NCBI RefSeq assembly: GCF_910592395.1
Contig: NC_088316.1
Span: 2,292,001 to 2,356,000 of the forward strand
Reading direction: 5' to 3'
Origin: Lineus longissimus
Lineage: Eukaryota; Nemertea; Pilidiophora; Heteronemertea; Lineidae
Length of the DNA stretch: 64,000 nt
The translations under genes and the position numbers were made by a program. Below the pieces are notes generated by a model. It ran no database searches. It was not told where the DNA came from and saw only the letters and a program-made list of their open reading frames with translations. Shown here piece by piece: positions 1 to 12,029 of this stretch. Numbering within the stretch: the first letter of the stretch is position 1; each line of letters starts with the position of its first letter.

Positions 1-406
1 AAAAGGTTTAATTGGTATGAGGGCGCAATTAGATCCAGTTAGTGCACAACCTGAATGGAAGAGAAGGTTTTGCCGATAGAGATGATGTGATTTTAGGGTT
101 GAGTCATGCGTCAGTGGGTCCAGAGGATCCATCCGTCCCGCATCAGATGCAAAACGTGGCAGTTTCATCATTCGTATTTTGATTTGCATGATTTTGATTT
201 CACAAGTTTCTTCAGCTTGAAAACTTTCTGCTGATCGGTGATTTTGTTGCAATCTCATCAAATATTAAGTTTTCTTCCTCTGAGCCAATCCCAATCAAAA
301 ATCCCTTTCTCATACAGATCAAAAATATAAAATAAATGCAAGTTCTTGTGTAGCGCTTTATAACGTACAACATTCTCAAAGCGCTTTATATTTATTCCCC
401 AGTCTA

Positions 407-514
407 AGCTTGGTTGTTACCATTCAATCCGACCTCTCTAATCAGGACACCTCTCTATTAAGGACAGCATATGTCAGTCCCAAGGGTGTTCTCATCGGAC
501 AGGTTCTACTGTAG
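407..514 (+). mobile_element. Short TA-type MITE copy 1 (left end missing)
   Basis: It matches the elements at 3271 and 15821 over the block containing CCTCTCTAATCAGGACACCT and ends TTCTACTGTA. The left terminal part present in the other copies is absent or diverged. Confidence 0.7.
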
Positions 515-2639
515 TTTTGAAAATCAAATGTGCAAAATCATTTCGCGATGATAAATTCACGTTGATAGGTCAATCGCAGGTTAAGATAAATAAATCTGTG
601 GGAGAAAAATGGAACGTACGTTCCCAAAATCGTGTGAGCAGCTGCCTAGGCTGGGCGTGTTTCCAAATAGACACGACCATTGTCGCAAATTAACAAATGA
701 TAACAGCAGCATTGCCAGCTAATAATATTTCGCGATTACGCAAGTGGGCAGGCTGGATCCCTAACATCGCTTTGTGGTTACAAACCGGCTGATAATGACC
801 GCCGGTTCATCGCCACCACTGTCATTTCCCCGGGCGGGCAATGAAAGGTTTAAAAACTACTTAGCGGAGCTTTCCCATAGCAAACTACGCACCCGGAATC
901 GAAATCACTCCATTTCGAATCCTAAAGAACGCCAACAAAACCTCCCTTGATTGCTAAAGAAAATACGGGCTGGGAAGTTTGTGCCCAATATTCTTCTAAC
1001 AACTGTTGAGAGGGACCCCCATGGATTAAACTCCTAAAGTGGGAGGATCAAGCTGCAAGGCTTGTCTGATGGGGAGGGGACGAGACCTCGTCATTTTTGG
1101 GGAAACCGTATTGGGAGGTTTGGCAAAATGACCGTAATAGTGAGCCTGGCCGATGACCACAATGGTGGAAGCATATTTAGATTTGGGACGTCTACATTAC
1201 CACTCTTGATGGCCCAAAAGGCCTAAGGCCCGGTTTAATTATCCCTTGGAGCTAGTGCAAGACTGATTAGGTCACGTTGTCCTCGGGATATCGGAGTGTG
1301 GTCAGTGATTATTCCGTCGGGTCCAGGGATGCAACACAAACAATGCATTCAAACATCGCCCCATTGAAAGGAAATTCGAACTAATTTTCTATTATTTCAC
1401 TCCATCCAGGGTAAGGGGCAGAAATAGCCCTTCTTGACCCCTGGCAATCAGGCAACCATCCAGGGGGTAGCACTTGGCCCGAGCTTCTGAATATTTTTTC
1501 AAATCAATGAAGACGAGACTCTATTAAAGCTCCACCTTACCAGTTTTAAGTTACAACTAACACCTCCAGGTCAGTATCGATTCCTCAAACCACACTCTGA
1601 CTTCGCCTGTTCACAACAAACATTTTGCAGACCAGTGTAATCGAGAAAAGACAGGGAGACAACTTGAGGGGCTGCCCCCTTCTATTTCGCTCAAGAAGAT
1701 CAACTGACTCAGACCGTAACATAACCCGTGAATAGGCACGGCCTCTGGGGGACTCCCTAGCAAGGCAAACTCTCCTAATGACACCGCAAAACCTCCCAGA
1801 GCTGCTGATCTAGCATCGGATTTCAAATAAGGCCTTGTTGTCCTTGTCGTTACGTTACAAAATCCTCGACGTTGTAATTTGATTAGGTGATCCAAGTTTG
1901 CGACAAAGCAGTCATCAAACTCGATCAGTGTGTAAACGTTAGCCATCATAAATAGCAGCTAGGCGGCAAAACTTTTAGCACTCTCGATGAAACTTGACCG
2001 CCGTCTTTACAAGATAGATCACGCCCGACCATTAAGTGAGAATCCGACGGCCAGAGGTGCCAGACAGACTATCTAATTCGGTTCGATTCTTCACTTGTTT
2101 ATAGAGGTGTTGGGTCAAAATAGAACCATGTTGGCCTAGGCTTGACTGGCCGTCAAAAAAGTTAGCGAAACAAATCTTACGCAATCACGCCTCCTCTAGG
2201 CCTCCTAATTCAGCCCTCAAGAATGAGCACAGTGTTTTCCTAATGCAGTAGGTGGCGGTGACACTTTCCCCTGTCTATACGGAAGCCAACCAATTCTAGA
2301 TGACTCCCCTCTATTTTCACTACAAACAACCCAAGCAAAACATCATGTTTTTTTCGCTTCCGAAAAACTTACTTCAAATGTCAATCAAAACGTAATCCGC
2401 TCACAAGTTTATACTCATCACAATTCCCCGAAGATCTTTCGACAATGTCTCCAGCAATTAAAGAGTCACAGAACAGTGTTCCTACCGAGAGGAAAAGCAC
2501 TCGATGTTGTCATGTTATGTAAATGAAAAGGTTCCGTCCTGGGAAGGACAGACTTTTATATTCTCAAGATGGTTCGAATTGTGACTTCCACTGTTGGTGT
2601 ACTTATTGACTTGGCTGCCTTTGTATTGTGATTTCATAA

Positions 2640-2720
2640 CTGTTTACAGTAACTGTTACTTGAGAAGGTATGAGATTGTCCGATTTGTGATCGGAGAGTT
2701 GTGGGTTCGAGGCATGACAC
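2640..2720 (+). mobile_element. tRNA-like SINE head next to the MICU exon 3 donor
   Basis: It contains GTTGTGGGTTCGAGGC, a Pol III B-box-like word (GGTTCGA), preceded by ATTGTCCGATTTGTGATCGG. The same GATCG-AGAG-GT-GTGGGTTCGA arrangement occurs in the element at 44.4 kb on the minus strand. It ends about 10 bp from the GT of the exon 3 donor. Confidence 0.45.
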
Positions 2721-2731
2721 ATGACACCTAC

Positions 2732-2842
2732 CCTTGTCATTGAGGTTACGGAACATTTTTGTCGATCCTTTATGTAGTGGTGGTGTATTCTTCAAGGTTT
2801 GTTCAACTTCGTACCGGGATAGCACTCGTCTTCTTCCACGAG
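2732..2842 (-). CDS. MICU2/MICU3-like gene, coding exon 3 (N-domain, before EF hand 1)
   Basis: 111 nt. The acceptor is TATTTGCAG|CTCG and the donor AAGG|GTAGGT; the exon enters with two bases of a split codon and leaves in phase 1. The translation has an Arg-rich start followed by LSRYEVEQTLKNTPPLHKGS and TKMFRNLNDKG. Human MICU3 has, from memory, a block with TPxxWKGSSKLFRNL at this point and MICU2 one ending STFFRDLGDKG, so the match is in the right order after exon 2. NTPPLHKGSTKMFRNL is closer to MICU3, and NDKG is closer to MICU2, as expected for a pre-duplication gene. The next block (ISYTEYLFLL in vertebrates) was not found in the 2.7 kb to the left, so the EF-hand exons should be outside the window. 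A tRNA-like SINE head ends about 10 bp inside the following intron. Confidence 0.9.
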
Positions 2843-3270
2843 CTGCAAATATAGCAACAAAAAGACATCAATATCGAAATATCAAAATGGTTCATAGTCC
2901 CTTTAAACGTTCTTACACACTGCCAATAAACAGCAAGAACAATATTGCACTTAAGACATTTAAGCATTGCGCAGAGGAGTGATTTTAGTTACTGTGACCT
3001 GTGATTTTAACTGCTGCGATGTGCAACAAAAAGATCTCTCCTCTGCAGGAAAAAACGGTATAAATCAGTGGGTTTGATGTTGATTGCAAATTGATGTAAA
3101 CAGGCAGACAGCGTTTCGTTATGACCAAAATATTAAAATCCATAACCACAATTTTTTCAACAGACAAATCAAGATTCACTTTATTGCCACACCCTGTAAG
3201 GCTAGTATATTCTCTGTGAAGGTCAGGACATCCCAAACCCCTGGGCAATGAACAATAATCTAAGCCAATA

Positions 3271-3446
3271 CGGTGGAACCTCCCTTAGCAGACACCTCTC
3301 TTATAAGTAGAACCTCCCTGTCAAAGACACTCGCTCTGGTCCCAAATTGGTTGTTTCCATTCAATTTGACCTCTTTAATCAGGACACCTCTCTATTAAGG
3401 CAGCATTTGTCAGTCCTGAGGGTGTCCTTAATAGAGAGGTACTGTA
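3271..3446 (+). mobile_element. Short TA-type MITE copy 2
   Basis: It begins CGGTGGAACCTCCCTTAGCA and ends with the inverse, AATAGAGAGGTACTGTA. The interior is nearly the same as copy 3 (ATTGGTTGTTTCCATTCAAT and GGACACCTCTCTATTAAGG). The terminal parts are imperfect inverted repeats. Confidence 0.75.
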
Positions 3447-4099
3447 TAACAAGGGTCCTCTCTTAAAAAGCTTGCCCTCATTACAACACTTAAGATTTAT
3501 AGCTGACTTTAGATAGAAATACTTCTATAATTCCTTTGACATATTTTTGCACGGACTGGATGTTTTTCTTTGACCAAAGTTGGCAAAGGGCAGTGCAAAT
3601 ATTGTAAGGTCAAAGGAAAGTGTCAAGCAATTGTCTAAAACGGTGAAATATCTCACCATAATTCCAATAAATCTGACAAGGAAAGTCAGAGGACATGCAA
3701 ATTTCTTTTCAGGTAAATAGCAAAATGTTGTGATAATATGATGAACAAAACATTCAGGCAAATGGGTTTCGTCAGGAATTAATCAAATCCTTGGTGGCGT
3801 TGATCCACTCCATCAATAGATGTCACCATTAATGCAAGTATCAATTCGTTTCTTGTACCCCCCCTCCTCAAGGGTAGTTAAGCTATCACCACTAATCTTT
3901 GCCGATGCTTGAGTAGTATTTATTTTTCCTTTAGTGAAAATTTGGCGAAGCTGGAAAGAATAAGGATGCTAATGTGTCGATGTCTTGTCGAACATACAGC
4001 CTTACCCAGTAAAATTAGTCCGGTTACTTTATATGATGGTGATAACTGATATATTGTTGATGGTGATGTCTTGACGAAAGAAAAAGTAGCATTGGTGAA

Positions 4100-5163
4100 A
4101 TGAAATGGCCAGGGCCATTGTGCTCACCTCATGTGGAGGAAAGATGGACAAAGAGCATGGTCTTGTGTCATGTAGTGTTAGGTTTGATGTAGGTCCAAGC
4201 AATTACAATTTCCCCAAAATGGCCAATTTACAGTACATTCGACCTCTGTGACCTTGAAAAGTAGGTCAAATCAAAGAAGACCCGGGTGACACATTGAATG
4301 GTTGTTAGAATTAGATGTACCTATGATATAAAATTGGTGCCAATCGGGCAAGTCATTACTAGGAATAATGGCATTTTGAAGAATTTAGGATTTGGCCCCC
4401 TCCCTGGAGGCCAAACGGCAAATCAGATCCCACCAAACTTCAGTACCTGAGATCACCTGACCAAGGGGTACATGTGTACTTAATTTGTGATCAATAGTCA
4501 TTGCAGTTAAGAAACGTGCCATAGCTACGGCCTGACGGCGAATTTACGCCATTTGACCTCTGTGACCTTGACAAGAAGGTCAAATTAAAAACCTGTGTGA
4601 CATATACTGTATGGTGGTTAGATGTACCCATGATATCAAATTGGTGGCAATCGGGCAAGAAGTTAAGGAATAATCACATTTTTAAGGTTTTTGGATTTTG
4701 CCCCCTGGTGGTCAAGTGGTGAATCATATTGGACCAAACTTTGGTCCCTGAGATCACCTGACTGAGGGGTAAATGTGTACCAAATTTGGTATCAATAGTC
4801 ATTGCAGTTTAGAAACGTGCCATCGTTACATCCTAACGGCTAATTTACACCATTTGACCTCTGTGACCTTGAAAAGGAGGTCAAATCAAAAACCCGGAGG
4901 ATATATGATGCACCTTTGCTAGAAGTACCTACCATATTTTTTTCAAAATTTCCCGACTACTATTAAGGGAGATATTGCATATTTTCACTTTTAACGTTTG
5001 TCCCCCTGGTGGCCAAACCATGAAACGAATCGGACCGAAACTTGGTCTCCCAGGTGTCATTACATAAGGGTACATGTGTACCAAGTTTCAACTCAATAGC
5101 TCTAACAGTTACGAAACGTGCCCTGCTAACGGACGACGGACGACGACGACGACGACGACGACG

Positions 5164-5222
<59 letters not shown>

Positions 5223-5275
5223 ACGACGGACGCCACGGTATGGGATAAGCTCACCTCTGCTAAGAGGTGAGCTAA
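4100..5275 (+). mobile_element. Repeat element with internal 0.3-kb tandem units and a GAC tail
   Basis: Near the left end is TGTGCTCACCTC, and the right end folds as AGCTCACCTCTGCTAAGAGG followed by TGAGCT. Between them a unit starting GACCTCTGTGACCTTGA recurs at 4241, 4555 and 4856 (314 and 301 bp apart). Each unit has a CCCCCTGGTGG-type block and an AGAAACGTGCC block. A GAC array precedes the terminal hairpin. It is non-coding; the open frames across it are translations of the trinucleotide array. Confidence 0.6.
5115..5236 (+). repeat. GAC trinucleotide array
   Basis: About 40 GAC units with a few GGAC interruptions. It sits inside the element ending at 5275. Read in other frames it gives poly-Asp, poly-Thr or poly-Arg. 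Confidence 0.95.
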
Positions 5276-6596
5276 AAAGGGTGATGCTTGAGCCTTAAGA
5301 TGTCGTTATAGGGTGATAAGGTGTCGTACCCTTGAGGAGGGGGGGGGGGGGTACAAGACACGAATTGATACTTGCATAAATGCTAGCAAGACTGAGTACA
5401 TTGAAATTTATGTCACCTTGATGTCACCAAGTGTGCAAGTTTATCCTGGATTGCACATCATATCTGGCATACTTATCAAATCGGTACCTTACAATTAGAA
5501 AGTAACTTTAGCATTATATGAACATTTCTACATGTTCTATCACACCTAGCTCTAACTACGAGTATTCAAGGTCAGCGACACTATTGCGAAACCAGACAAG
5601 GCAAGGGTTAAAGATGATGAAACAGTCCATGATACATATTCCACCATCTTCCCGTGAACTGCTGCATTTCCCCGCCTCATCTTCGACACTTCCACGAATA
5701 ATTACATATAGATTAAGTTATGATATAGATACGACGGGATTGCGGGCGGCCATGACGCACAGACATATCATGATACGGTCTGCCGTCAATCGCCCTTATG
5801 ACAAGATTAACAAACGTTTCGTCCGTGGTCATCTACGTCAATTCATGAGCAATCGTTCGTGATATCTTGCTTGGAATTCCCTCTGGTCACCAGCAGTTCC
5901 AGAACAGCCAAAATTTACCAAAGAATTTATTTCAAACTGTATGTTCTCCAATATGCAGCCCGCCTGAGCGCTGGCTGCAACCGGAAGGCCACCCCTTCAC
6001 CCAAAACTTTCGAGTGAAGTCCATATTATAGGTCAACTAGCAAGTCTTTTGAACCCTTGACAAACTTGCCCTGAGGTTTATTGACCCCTGAAACTAAAAC
6101 TACCAATATATTATTCACCATAAGCAAAATCGAAGTTCAACTTTGTCACTTACCAAAACAACAATAACACTACATCAATCCAAATAATTGAAAAATATAT
6201 CTTTTACTACAAAATGTTGTTTTTTTGGTAAAATTCATGGCACAAGGCCAAGGTAACATTATTTTTCTTTTGAGACGAGTAAAAGAGTGTAAAACAGTAT
6301 GATTAGCAAATGTGTGCGTATTTAACCAAGTTGGTTGTTAACCTAATGGGTCATGACCCCTTCATGATACCATCTACCGAAACTTCACGCCTTATTTAAA
6401 GCGTCCAGGCCCTGTACTATCAACAGGCCCACAAAACTATTTCTGCAGAATGCTAATGTCCCGAGTAATTTGATGTTGTCTGACCTAAGTAATTATAGCT
6501 TGCTAACATAATATGTAATTTTACACAAGGCCTAGCTACAGGCATGAGCTTGAATAGCTCTTTTGTCAGAACTTATCAGCACCGATCAGGTATGAG

Positions 6597-6680
6597 GGCT
6601 GTCAGAGTGGCCAGTGGTATAAACATTAGTGCCTGTCACCTCTGAAGTCCCGGTGTGACAGCGGATATAGTCCCCCTGGA
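6597..6680 (+). mobile_element. tRNA-like SINE head (decayed)
   Basis: CAGAGTGGCCAGTGG fits a Pol III A box (TGGCnnAGTGG). It is followed by CCTGTCACCTCTGAAGTCCC in the anticodon-arm position. The B box is degenerate. No further SINE body can be defined. Confidence 0.35.
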
Positions 6681-6749
6681 GTCATAGTCCGGTAGCATTG
6701 TATTTGACCAATTAAGCAGCATGATCTATTGTACCGCTAACCCTAACCA

Positions 6750-6972
6750 AAACATTTGGCAATGTGGGCTATTGTTACACGGACTATCAGCCCTAGGACT
6801 ACTATCCCTTGCACACCGGGTTCAATTCCTGGTCGCTCATGTGATAGAGGGCGACTCTCTTCAACAGCATTGGCTTCCTCTGGGTTATCCGGTTTCCTCC
6901 TACTTACACTACAATCACCCAGTATTGTTTATAGAGCTATTGCCCTTGTTGACGCTCAGCTCTCAACTCAAC
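6750..6972 (+). mobile_element. tRNA-derived SINE, family A, copy 1
   Basis: A B box GGTTCAATTCC lies at 6819-6829. The body contains GAGGGCGACTCTCTTCAACA, CCGGTTTCCTCCTACTTACA and the end CTCAGCTCTCAACTC. The same order of blocks is found at 6975 and, inverted, at 16265, which defines a family of about 220-230 bp. Confidence 0.7.
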
Positions 6973-6974
6973 CT

Positions 6975-7130
6975 ATGAGGTCTCGGGTTTGATCTGTTAC
7001 ACTCATGTGGTATAGAGTGCGACTCTCTTTAATCGCGATGTAGGCTTACTCCGGATCTCCGGTTTCCTTCTACTTCACATTACAAATTGCCAAATATTGT
7101 TTGTTGAGCTAGTAACAATGTCGAAGCGGA
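6975..7130 (+). mobile_element. tRNA-derived SINE, family A, copy 2 (partial)
   Basis: It directly follows copy 1 in the same direction. It has a degenerate B box GGTTTGATCTG at 6986-6996, then GAGTGCGACTCTCTTTAATC, CCGGTTTCCTTCTACTTCAC and AATATTGTTTGTTGAGCTAG. The tRNA-like head is shortened. Confidence 0.6.
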
Positions 7131-7334
7131 CTCATTTTTTTATCCAAAAGTGTATATGACCTAAATTCAGCTACACACCGACCTGACTGAACAGTCACTT
7201 GATTTTTGATGTTGGAGAAGCTTTTATAAGTTCCCATGGCGTGACCTGTCTGTGTCTTTGTAAAGGCTTGATCTTCCATTGATTTACCTTGAGAGTAGGC
7301 CTACTTGGATTTCAATGCTAAAGGAACTAGGTGA

Positions 7335-7365
7335 CACAGTGGCACAGTGGCACAGTGGCACTGCA
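7335..7365 (+). repeat. 10-bp repeat, three copies
   Basis: ACAGTGGC repeated in steps of 10 bp (GTGGCACA). Confidence 0.7.
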
Positions 7366-7574
7366 TTTATAATGAAGATGACACAGGGACGCATTCTTGA
7401 CGTATTGTCCAGAGGTATCTCTACGACTTTGGGTTGTTAACCCTCAGGCATTTTTCTCTCAAGTTCTGGCAGATACCAGCCTACGCTAGGTGTACTAGTG
7501 ACAATATTGGAGACTGCTCAACACAGGTCATTTCAACAGATCGAAGCACACACCATTTATGCCGAAGGACAGAG

Positions 7575-7718
7575 ATCAAAATGGCACAAAGATTCAAAAT
7601 GGCACAAAGATGCAAAATGGCACAAAGATTCAAAATTGCACAAAGATTCGAAATCGCGCAAAGACTCGAACTCGCACAATGATTCAAAATCGCACAAAGA
7701 TTCAATATTGCAGAAAGC
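7575..7718 (+). repeat. 18-bp minisatellite, about 7-8 copies
   Basis: The unit is GGCACAAAGATTCAAAAT with increasing divergence to the right. Because 18 is a multiple of 3 all frames stay open, giving repeats such as HKDSKW. There is no sign of a real protein around it. Confidence 0.85.
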
Positions 7719-8970
7719 TGAAGACGGACGTCATGACACAGGCTCAACCAGGTGAGCTGAAAATACCATAGGCACGAAAGACGAGATGAAAGTCAAGCCG
7801 ACTGATTGGACAACAATTTCCTCGATTAACCATATGTATATGTATACATTATTTTCAACAGCGACATAATCGTAAAAACTCCCACCCTGGACAGTGGTCT
7901 GTTATTAAATGTAAGCGAGACTAAGATGTGGTAATCAATCGTCAAATCGCACGGTTTAAGGACAGTGATTTGCAGCTCGAGTTAGTTAGAATGGGGTAAC
8001 GCTTTGCCTGCGTGGCATAAGGCCGGTCATTATGGTGTTTTCAAATTACTGAAACGGAATGAAGTACCATAACAGTGATGAAATGTTATGGTGCATGAGC
8101 GGTTGGAAGTCATTTGCTGCGGGCGGGTCAGGCTTTTTGTGGGAACTTTCATACCTATCCTTTGGTAACACTTAGATAATATTTTTCTGGCCAGAACAGG
8201 ATTAGATCGGTCATTTGTATAACTGTTTGGAACGTCCGAACAGCAAATTAAAACAGGCCGTCCGTGGTATCAGGAGCAAGACAGTCGTTGGGGTATGAAT
8301 ACAATCGGTCACCACATTACAGTTGTGTTTTTTGTCACAGACAGTCCACACAAGACTAGAGTATCGTATCACCCTTAGGAATTTACCTGCTTGGAAAAAT
8401 ATGTGACAGTGGACAGCAAAATATCAATGTCATAAAGAAACAACTTGGGAGTGTGATTAGGTGTCCCTGTAATGACTATCATTAGCTTTGGCCACAGTCT
8501 GAGTGAACAAAAACTAGGAGATTTATGATTAATCGCCAATAAAATAAGCTGATAGAAAACCAAATTTTTGGGTTTTTTTGATACGGCAAAAAACCATAAA
8601 ACGTTCATATGATAGGCAAAACAACACCTAAAAGATGCCAAAATGTACATGTCTGCGTTCTGTATATTCATGAGTATATTTCGCAACAGATAGTCTATCA
8701 GCAGCAATCCAAATGATGTGGGATCTCAAGGGATGACAGAATCAAATGTAAAACGTCGTTATAATCGCCGACGGATATCGATGTCGTTCCATATCACTTC
8801 TCCAGTAATAATTGTGATGGCGTTTGGTATATCATAGCTCTGACCTTAGGCGCCGCAAAAATGAGTTTCGTTTCTGATCTGGGGTTATCCGAAATCCTTT
8901 AAGCTTTATGTATTGCATGGTTATTACTAAAGGACAAACTGATGCAGAGTGAGTAGGCAGATGAGATTAG

Positions 8971-9340
8971 ACGGACCGAGTAGGCGGACCTAGTAGGCGG
9001 ACCTAGTAGGCAGACCGAGTAGGCGGACCGAGTAGGCGGACCGAGTTGGCGGACCGAGTAGGCGGACCGATTAGGCGGACCGAGTAGGCGGACCGAGTAG
9101 GCGGACCGAGTAGGCGGACCGAGTAGGCGGACCGAGTAGGCGGACCGAGTAGGCGGACCGAGTAGGCAGACCGAGTAGGCAGACCGAGTAGGCGGACCGA
9201 GTAGGTGGACCGAGCAGGCGGACCGAGTAGGCAGACCGAGTAGGCAGACCGAGTAGGCAGACCGAGTAGGCAGACCGAGTAGGCAGACCGAGTAGGCAGA
9301 CCGAGTAGGCAGACCGAGTAGGCAGACCGAGTAGGCAGAA
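8971..9340 (+). repeat. 13-bp minisatellite, about 28 copies
   Basis: The unit is GGCGGACCGAGTA. The left part is dominated by GGCGG and the right part by GGCAG units. The long minus-strand frame here is only the 39-bp period read as 13 residues (LLGPPTRSAYSVR). Confidence 0.95.
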
Positions 9341-11142
9341 GCAGAAATAAACTTGATGGGGCAAGAAACTATGAAATAAATCCAGTTCACGTCGGTGGAT
9401 ACCGCTCGTTTCAGGGTAAGAGTCGCCTGTTTATGACTTGATTATTGGCGGTTTAAATCACGAGGGGTCTATTTCATTGCTGGCTCATTCTCGCCGACTT
9501 ATGTTGTCTTCGTGGAATGGATCAAACGATTTACACAAATTACCGCATTTGGACGTCTGCCCGAAGTGGAGATGATGGTGCATCCGTACGCAAATATGGT
9601 TATGAGGGGAGAATGGTCTTTTTCGGGACACGGGGACAGACGAAAATACGGCAAGGATTATCGAGACAGACACTCATATTTTAGCGAGATTCAGAAGTGG
9701 CTAAAATTTTGCGTCAGGATTAGCCAAAATTGCATGTCGGGATTCGGGATGTACATGGCTTTTTTCAACGGAAGAAACCCTGTCACAAAAAAGTTTACAG
9801 TACTTAATTTCAAAACATTGAGCAGTACAAGACATAGCATATTCCTTGACACTGTGAAGACTTTGAAGTCAAGGTTTGAATAAATACGACAACACTTACT
9901 TTTTACTCGATTAAACGAGAATGTCTGTGAGGTTAAACTGAGACGCATTCTCACGACGAAGCCATATTTTGCCAGTTTGAGTTTTCTCATTCATAAAAAG
10001 AATGCCAAAATAAAAACTACTCACGAGGGACGCTTTGCCAAGTCTGAATGACAACACTGGAATAGCATTCCTTGTACAAGCGTGAATGAATAGTGCCAAT
10101 GTACAGTGACACCTATCAGTGACTTTTTGTAACTTAGTCTGGCCCACTTGGCACATGCCTATAGACTTCTTTTAAAATGATTTGCCCAAGGACACACATG
10201 CAGGGACTCTTCTCTTCCTCTATGAAATGAACTAGTCTGTTTTGTCTTGATCCCCAAGATGTCAGCACTGGTGCAGTGGAGTCCACCAAGAATGAATTTG
10301 AAGGATTTTTTCTTCATCGATGCATGCTTGTCACCCAAACGCAACAAATTCTGAAAGGTAAGATCGCAACTCTCTGTTACACTTTCTGCAAGGTATAGAT
10401 AGGTACAGAGCAAGCCACTGACCATGGTAGTGAAAGGGTTAAAGGGGAAATCAAATTCCAGGTTGTTTGAGAACCATCGAATGCCCGCAATATTATACTC
10501 CAAAATACAACGATTTGTAAAGGTCGCGTCACATGTTACCATTCTTATTTGCATGACATCAGAACACATCATCATGTGACAGCATTGCATTGTTTTCTCA
10601 TCAAGTGCAAACAGAATGCTATTTTAAGCCTTGTGACATTCTTGTGGTGGACTATATATTCATTGCCTGAATCTAGTTATTTGTGAATTACTATCAATTT
10701 AGTCTCTGCGGCAATTAGCAGTCCATGGTGAGGCGAAAATGCTCAAGGCACCGCACTGCATTAGTTCATGGTTGGAGCACACACAAAAACACACTTTGGC
10801 TGCCTTTTTAGGCACTGAGTATAAAATGTAAGGGTAAACACTTGCTAGTATGATAGAAAGAAATGGCATGCCATTTTGGCAAGTGGCCTAAATCACACTG
10901 GTGCACCTTTTCCTTCTAGAGAGAGATTCTGTCGCAGAGACATGCAATGATTATCGCATGTGACAAAAGTCTCTCATCTGAAGCAGGTAGTAGCAACAAG
11001 AAGCAGCCTTGGCAAGCATAGTTATCAGACCCACTGGACAATCAAGCTTTTTGTTCTCATCACTCTATGCTGGGCACATTACTCTCAGCTCAACTGGTTG
11101 TCAAATTACTGAAGAACATGGCGTGCAACTGCAGCACTAGGC

Positions 11143-11560
11143 CTTTCTACACGAGGACAGTTGGAACCGGCTTCGAGCCAGCTCAAGGCGGGTCAGGATA
11201 ATTTTTACCGTGTAGAACGAAATCAGAACCGTCTCCAAGTGACCTGACCCGAGGCGCGTTAGCACTGCAGTCTCGAGTCACTTGAGGCGGGTTGGAGCCA
11301 CTTCAAGACGCTTAATCTCTCGTGTAGAACCGATCTGGCCTTGAGTCACTTTGCGCACGGTACTAAAATCGAGTAGTGCGGTATATAGCAGTTCATGAAA
11401 ACACGCGCCACCATGCGACGGGTTAGTGGTTTAAGTGGCCTGAACTGACCTAGGGCCGGCGATTTGATCCGTCTCCGTGTAGACAGCGCAAAGCCAGTTA
11501 CAGGTGATCCGGCTTCAAGTGGCTCGAGGTGAGGAGGGCTAGAACCGTCCTCGTGTAAAA
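11143..11560. mobile_element. Inverted-repeat element with terminal TACACGAGGAC
   Basis: The left end TACACGAGGACAGTTGGAAC is mirrored at the right by GAACCGTCCTCGTGTA. The interior is made of degenerate copies, in both directions, of a unit containing CGTGTAGAACCGATCTGG and TCAAGTGGCTCGAGG. It is non-coding and about 415 bp long. I could not define a target duplication with certainty. Confidence 0.6.
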
Positions 11561-12029
11561 GCAACTATTATCATCCCCTTTAACAAGTCCAACATGCCGA
11601 CAGTGACCTGAAAAAACACTGCTGTCTGGATCCAAAGGTCAATGACCCAATGAGTAATTAATGGTTTCATTAATTGGTCTAACGAGCAAAAACTATCAAT
11701 ACGATTATTGTATCAAACAACTTTTCGAAAAGTTGCTGAGGAATCACACGTGATGGTAAATTGTTGTGGCTGACGTGGACACAAAAGGTTGACAGGTCAA
11801 CAACATACTTTTATGTCAACTGACTTTATCATCCTGTCCTTTTATTCAGTACATTTGGTCCACGTCAACATTCACTCTGTACTTGGAGGTGTCGATTTCA
11901 ACACCAGGTGACACTACTGCTGCTCATGTTAGCGCAGAGGTGGACGAAACTATCCTATAAGTAGGTTTTTGTGTCTGTAACACGATAAACTTTCCACCAT
12001 GACAAAGTTATTCGAACATCATTTGAACA

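Larger units (their letters stand above)
1..2731 (-). other. MICU intron 3 (partial, runs off the left edge)
   Basis: It starts at the GTAGGT donor of exon 3. It holds a tRNA-like SINE head at 2640-2720 and a MITE copy at 407-514. The remaining sequence shows no exon matching the next MICU block (Tyr-Thr-Glu-Tyr-Leu-Phe) and no other gene. The minus frame at 1611-1949 has no recognisable motif. Confidence 0.6.

Noticed and set aside
5042-5298. Poly-Thr and poly-Asp frames
   Set aside because: They are translations of the GAC array inside a mobile element.
8899-9390. 163-codon minus-strand frame with repeated LLGPPTRSAYSV
   Set aside because: It is only the 13-bp minisatellite read in one frame; a period of 13 opens all three frames alike.
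10430-10450. GTGAAAGGGTTAA as a second piggyBac end
   Set aside because: There is only a short match, with no partner end or coding sequence nearby; the same doubt applies to TTAACCCTTTCAGC at 57607.
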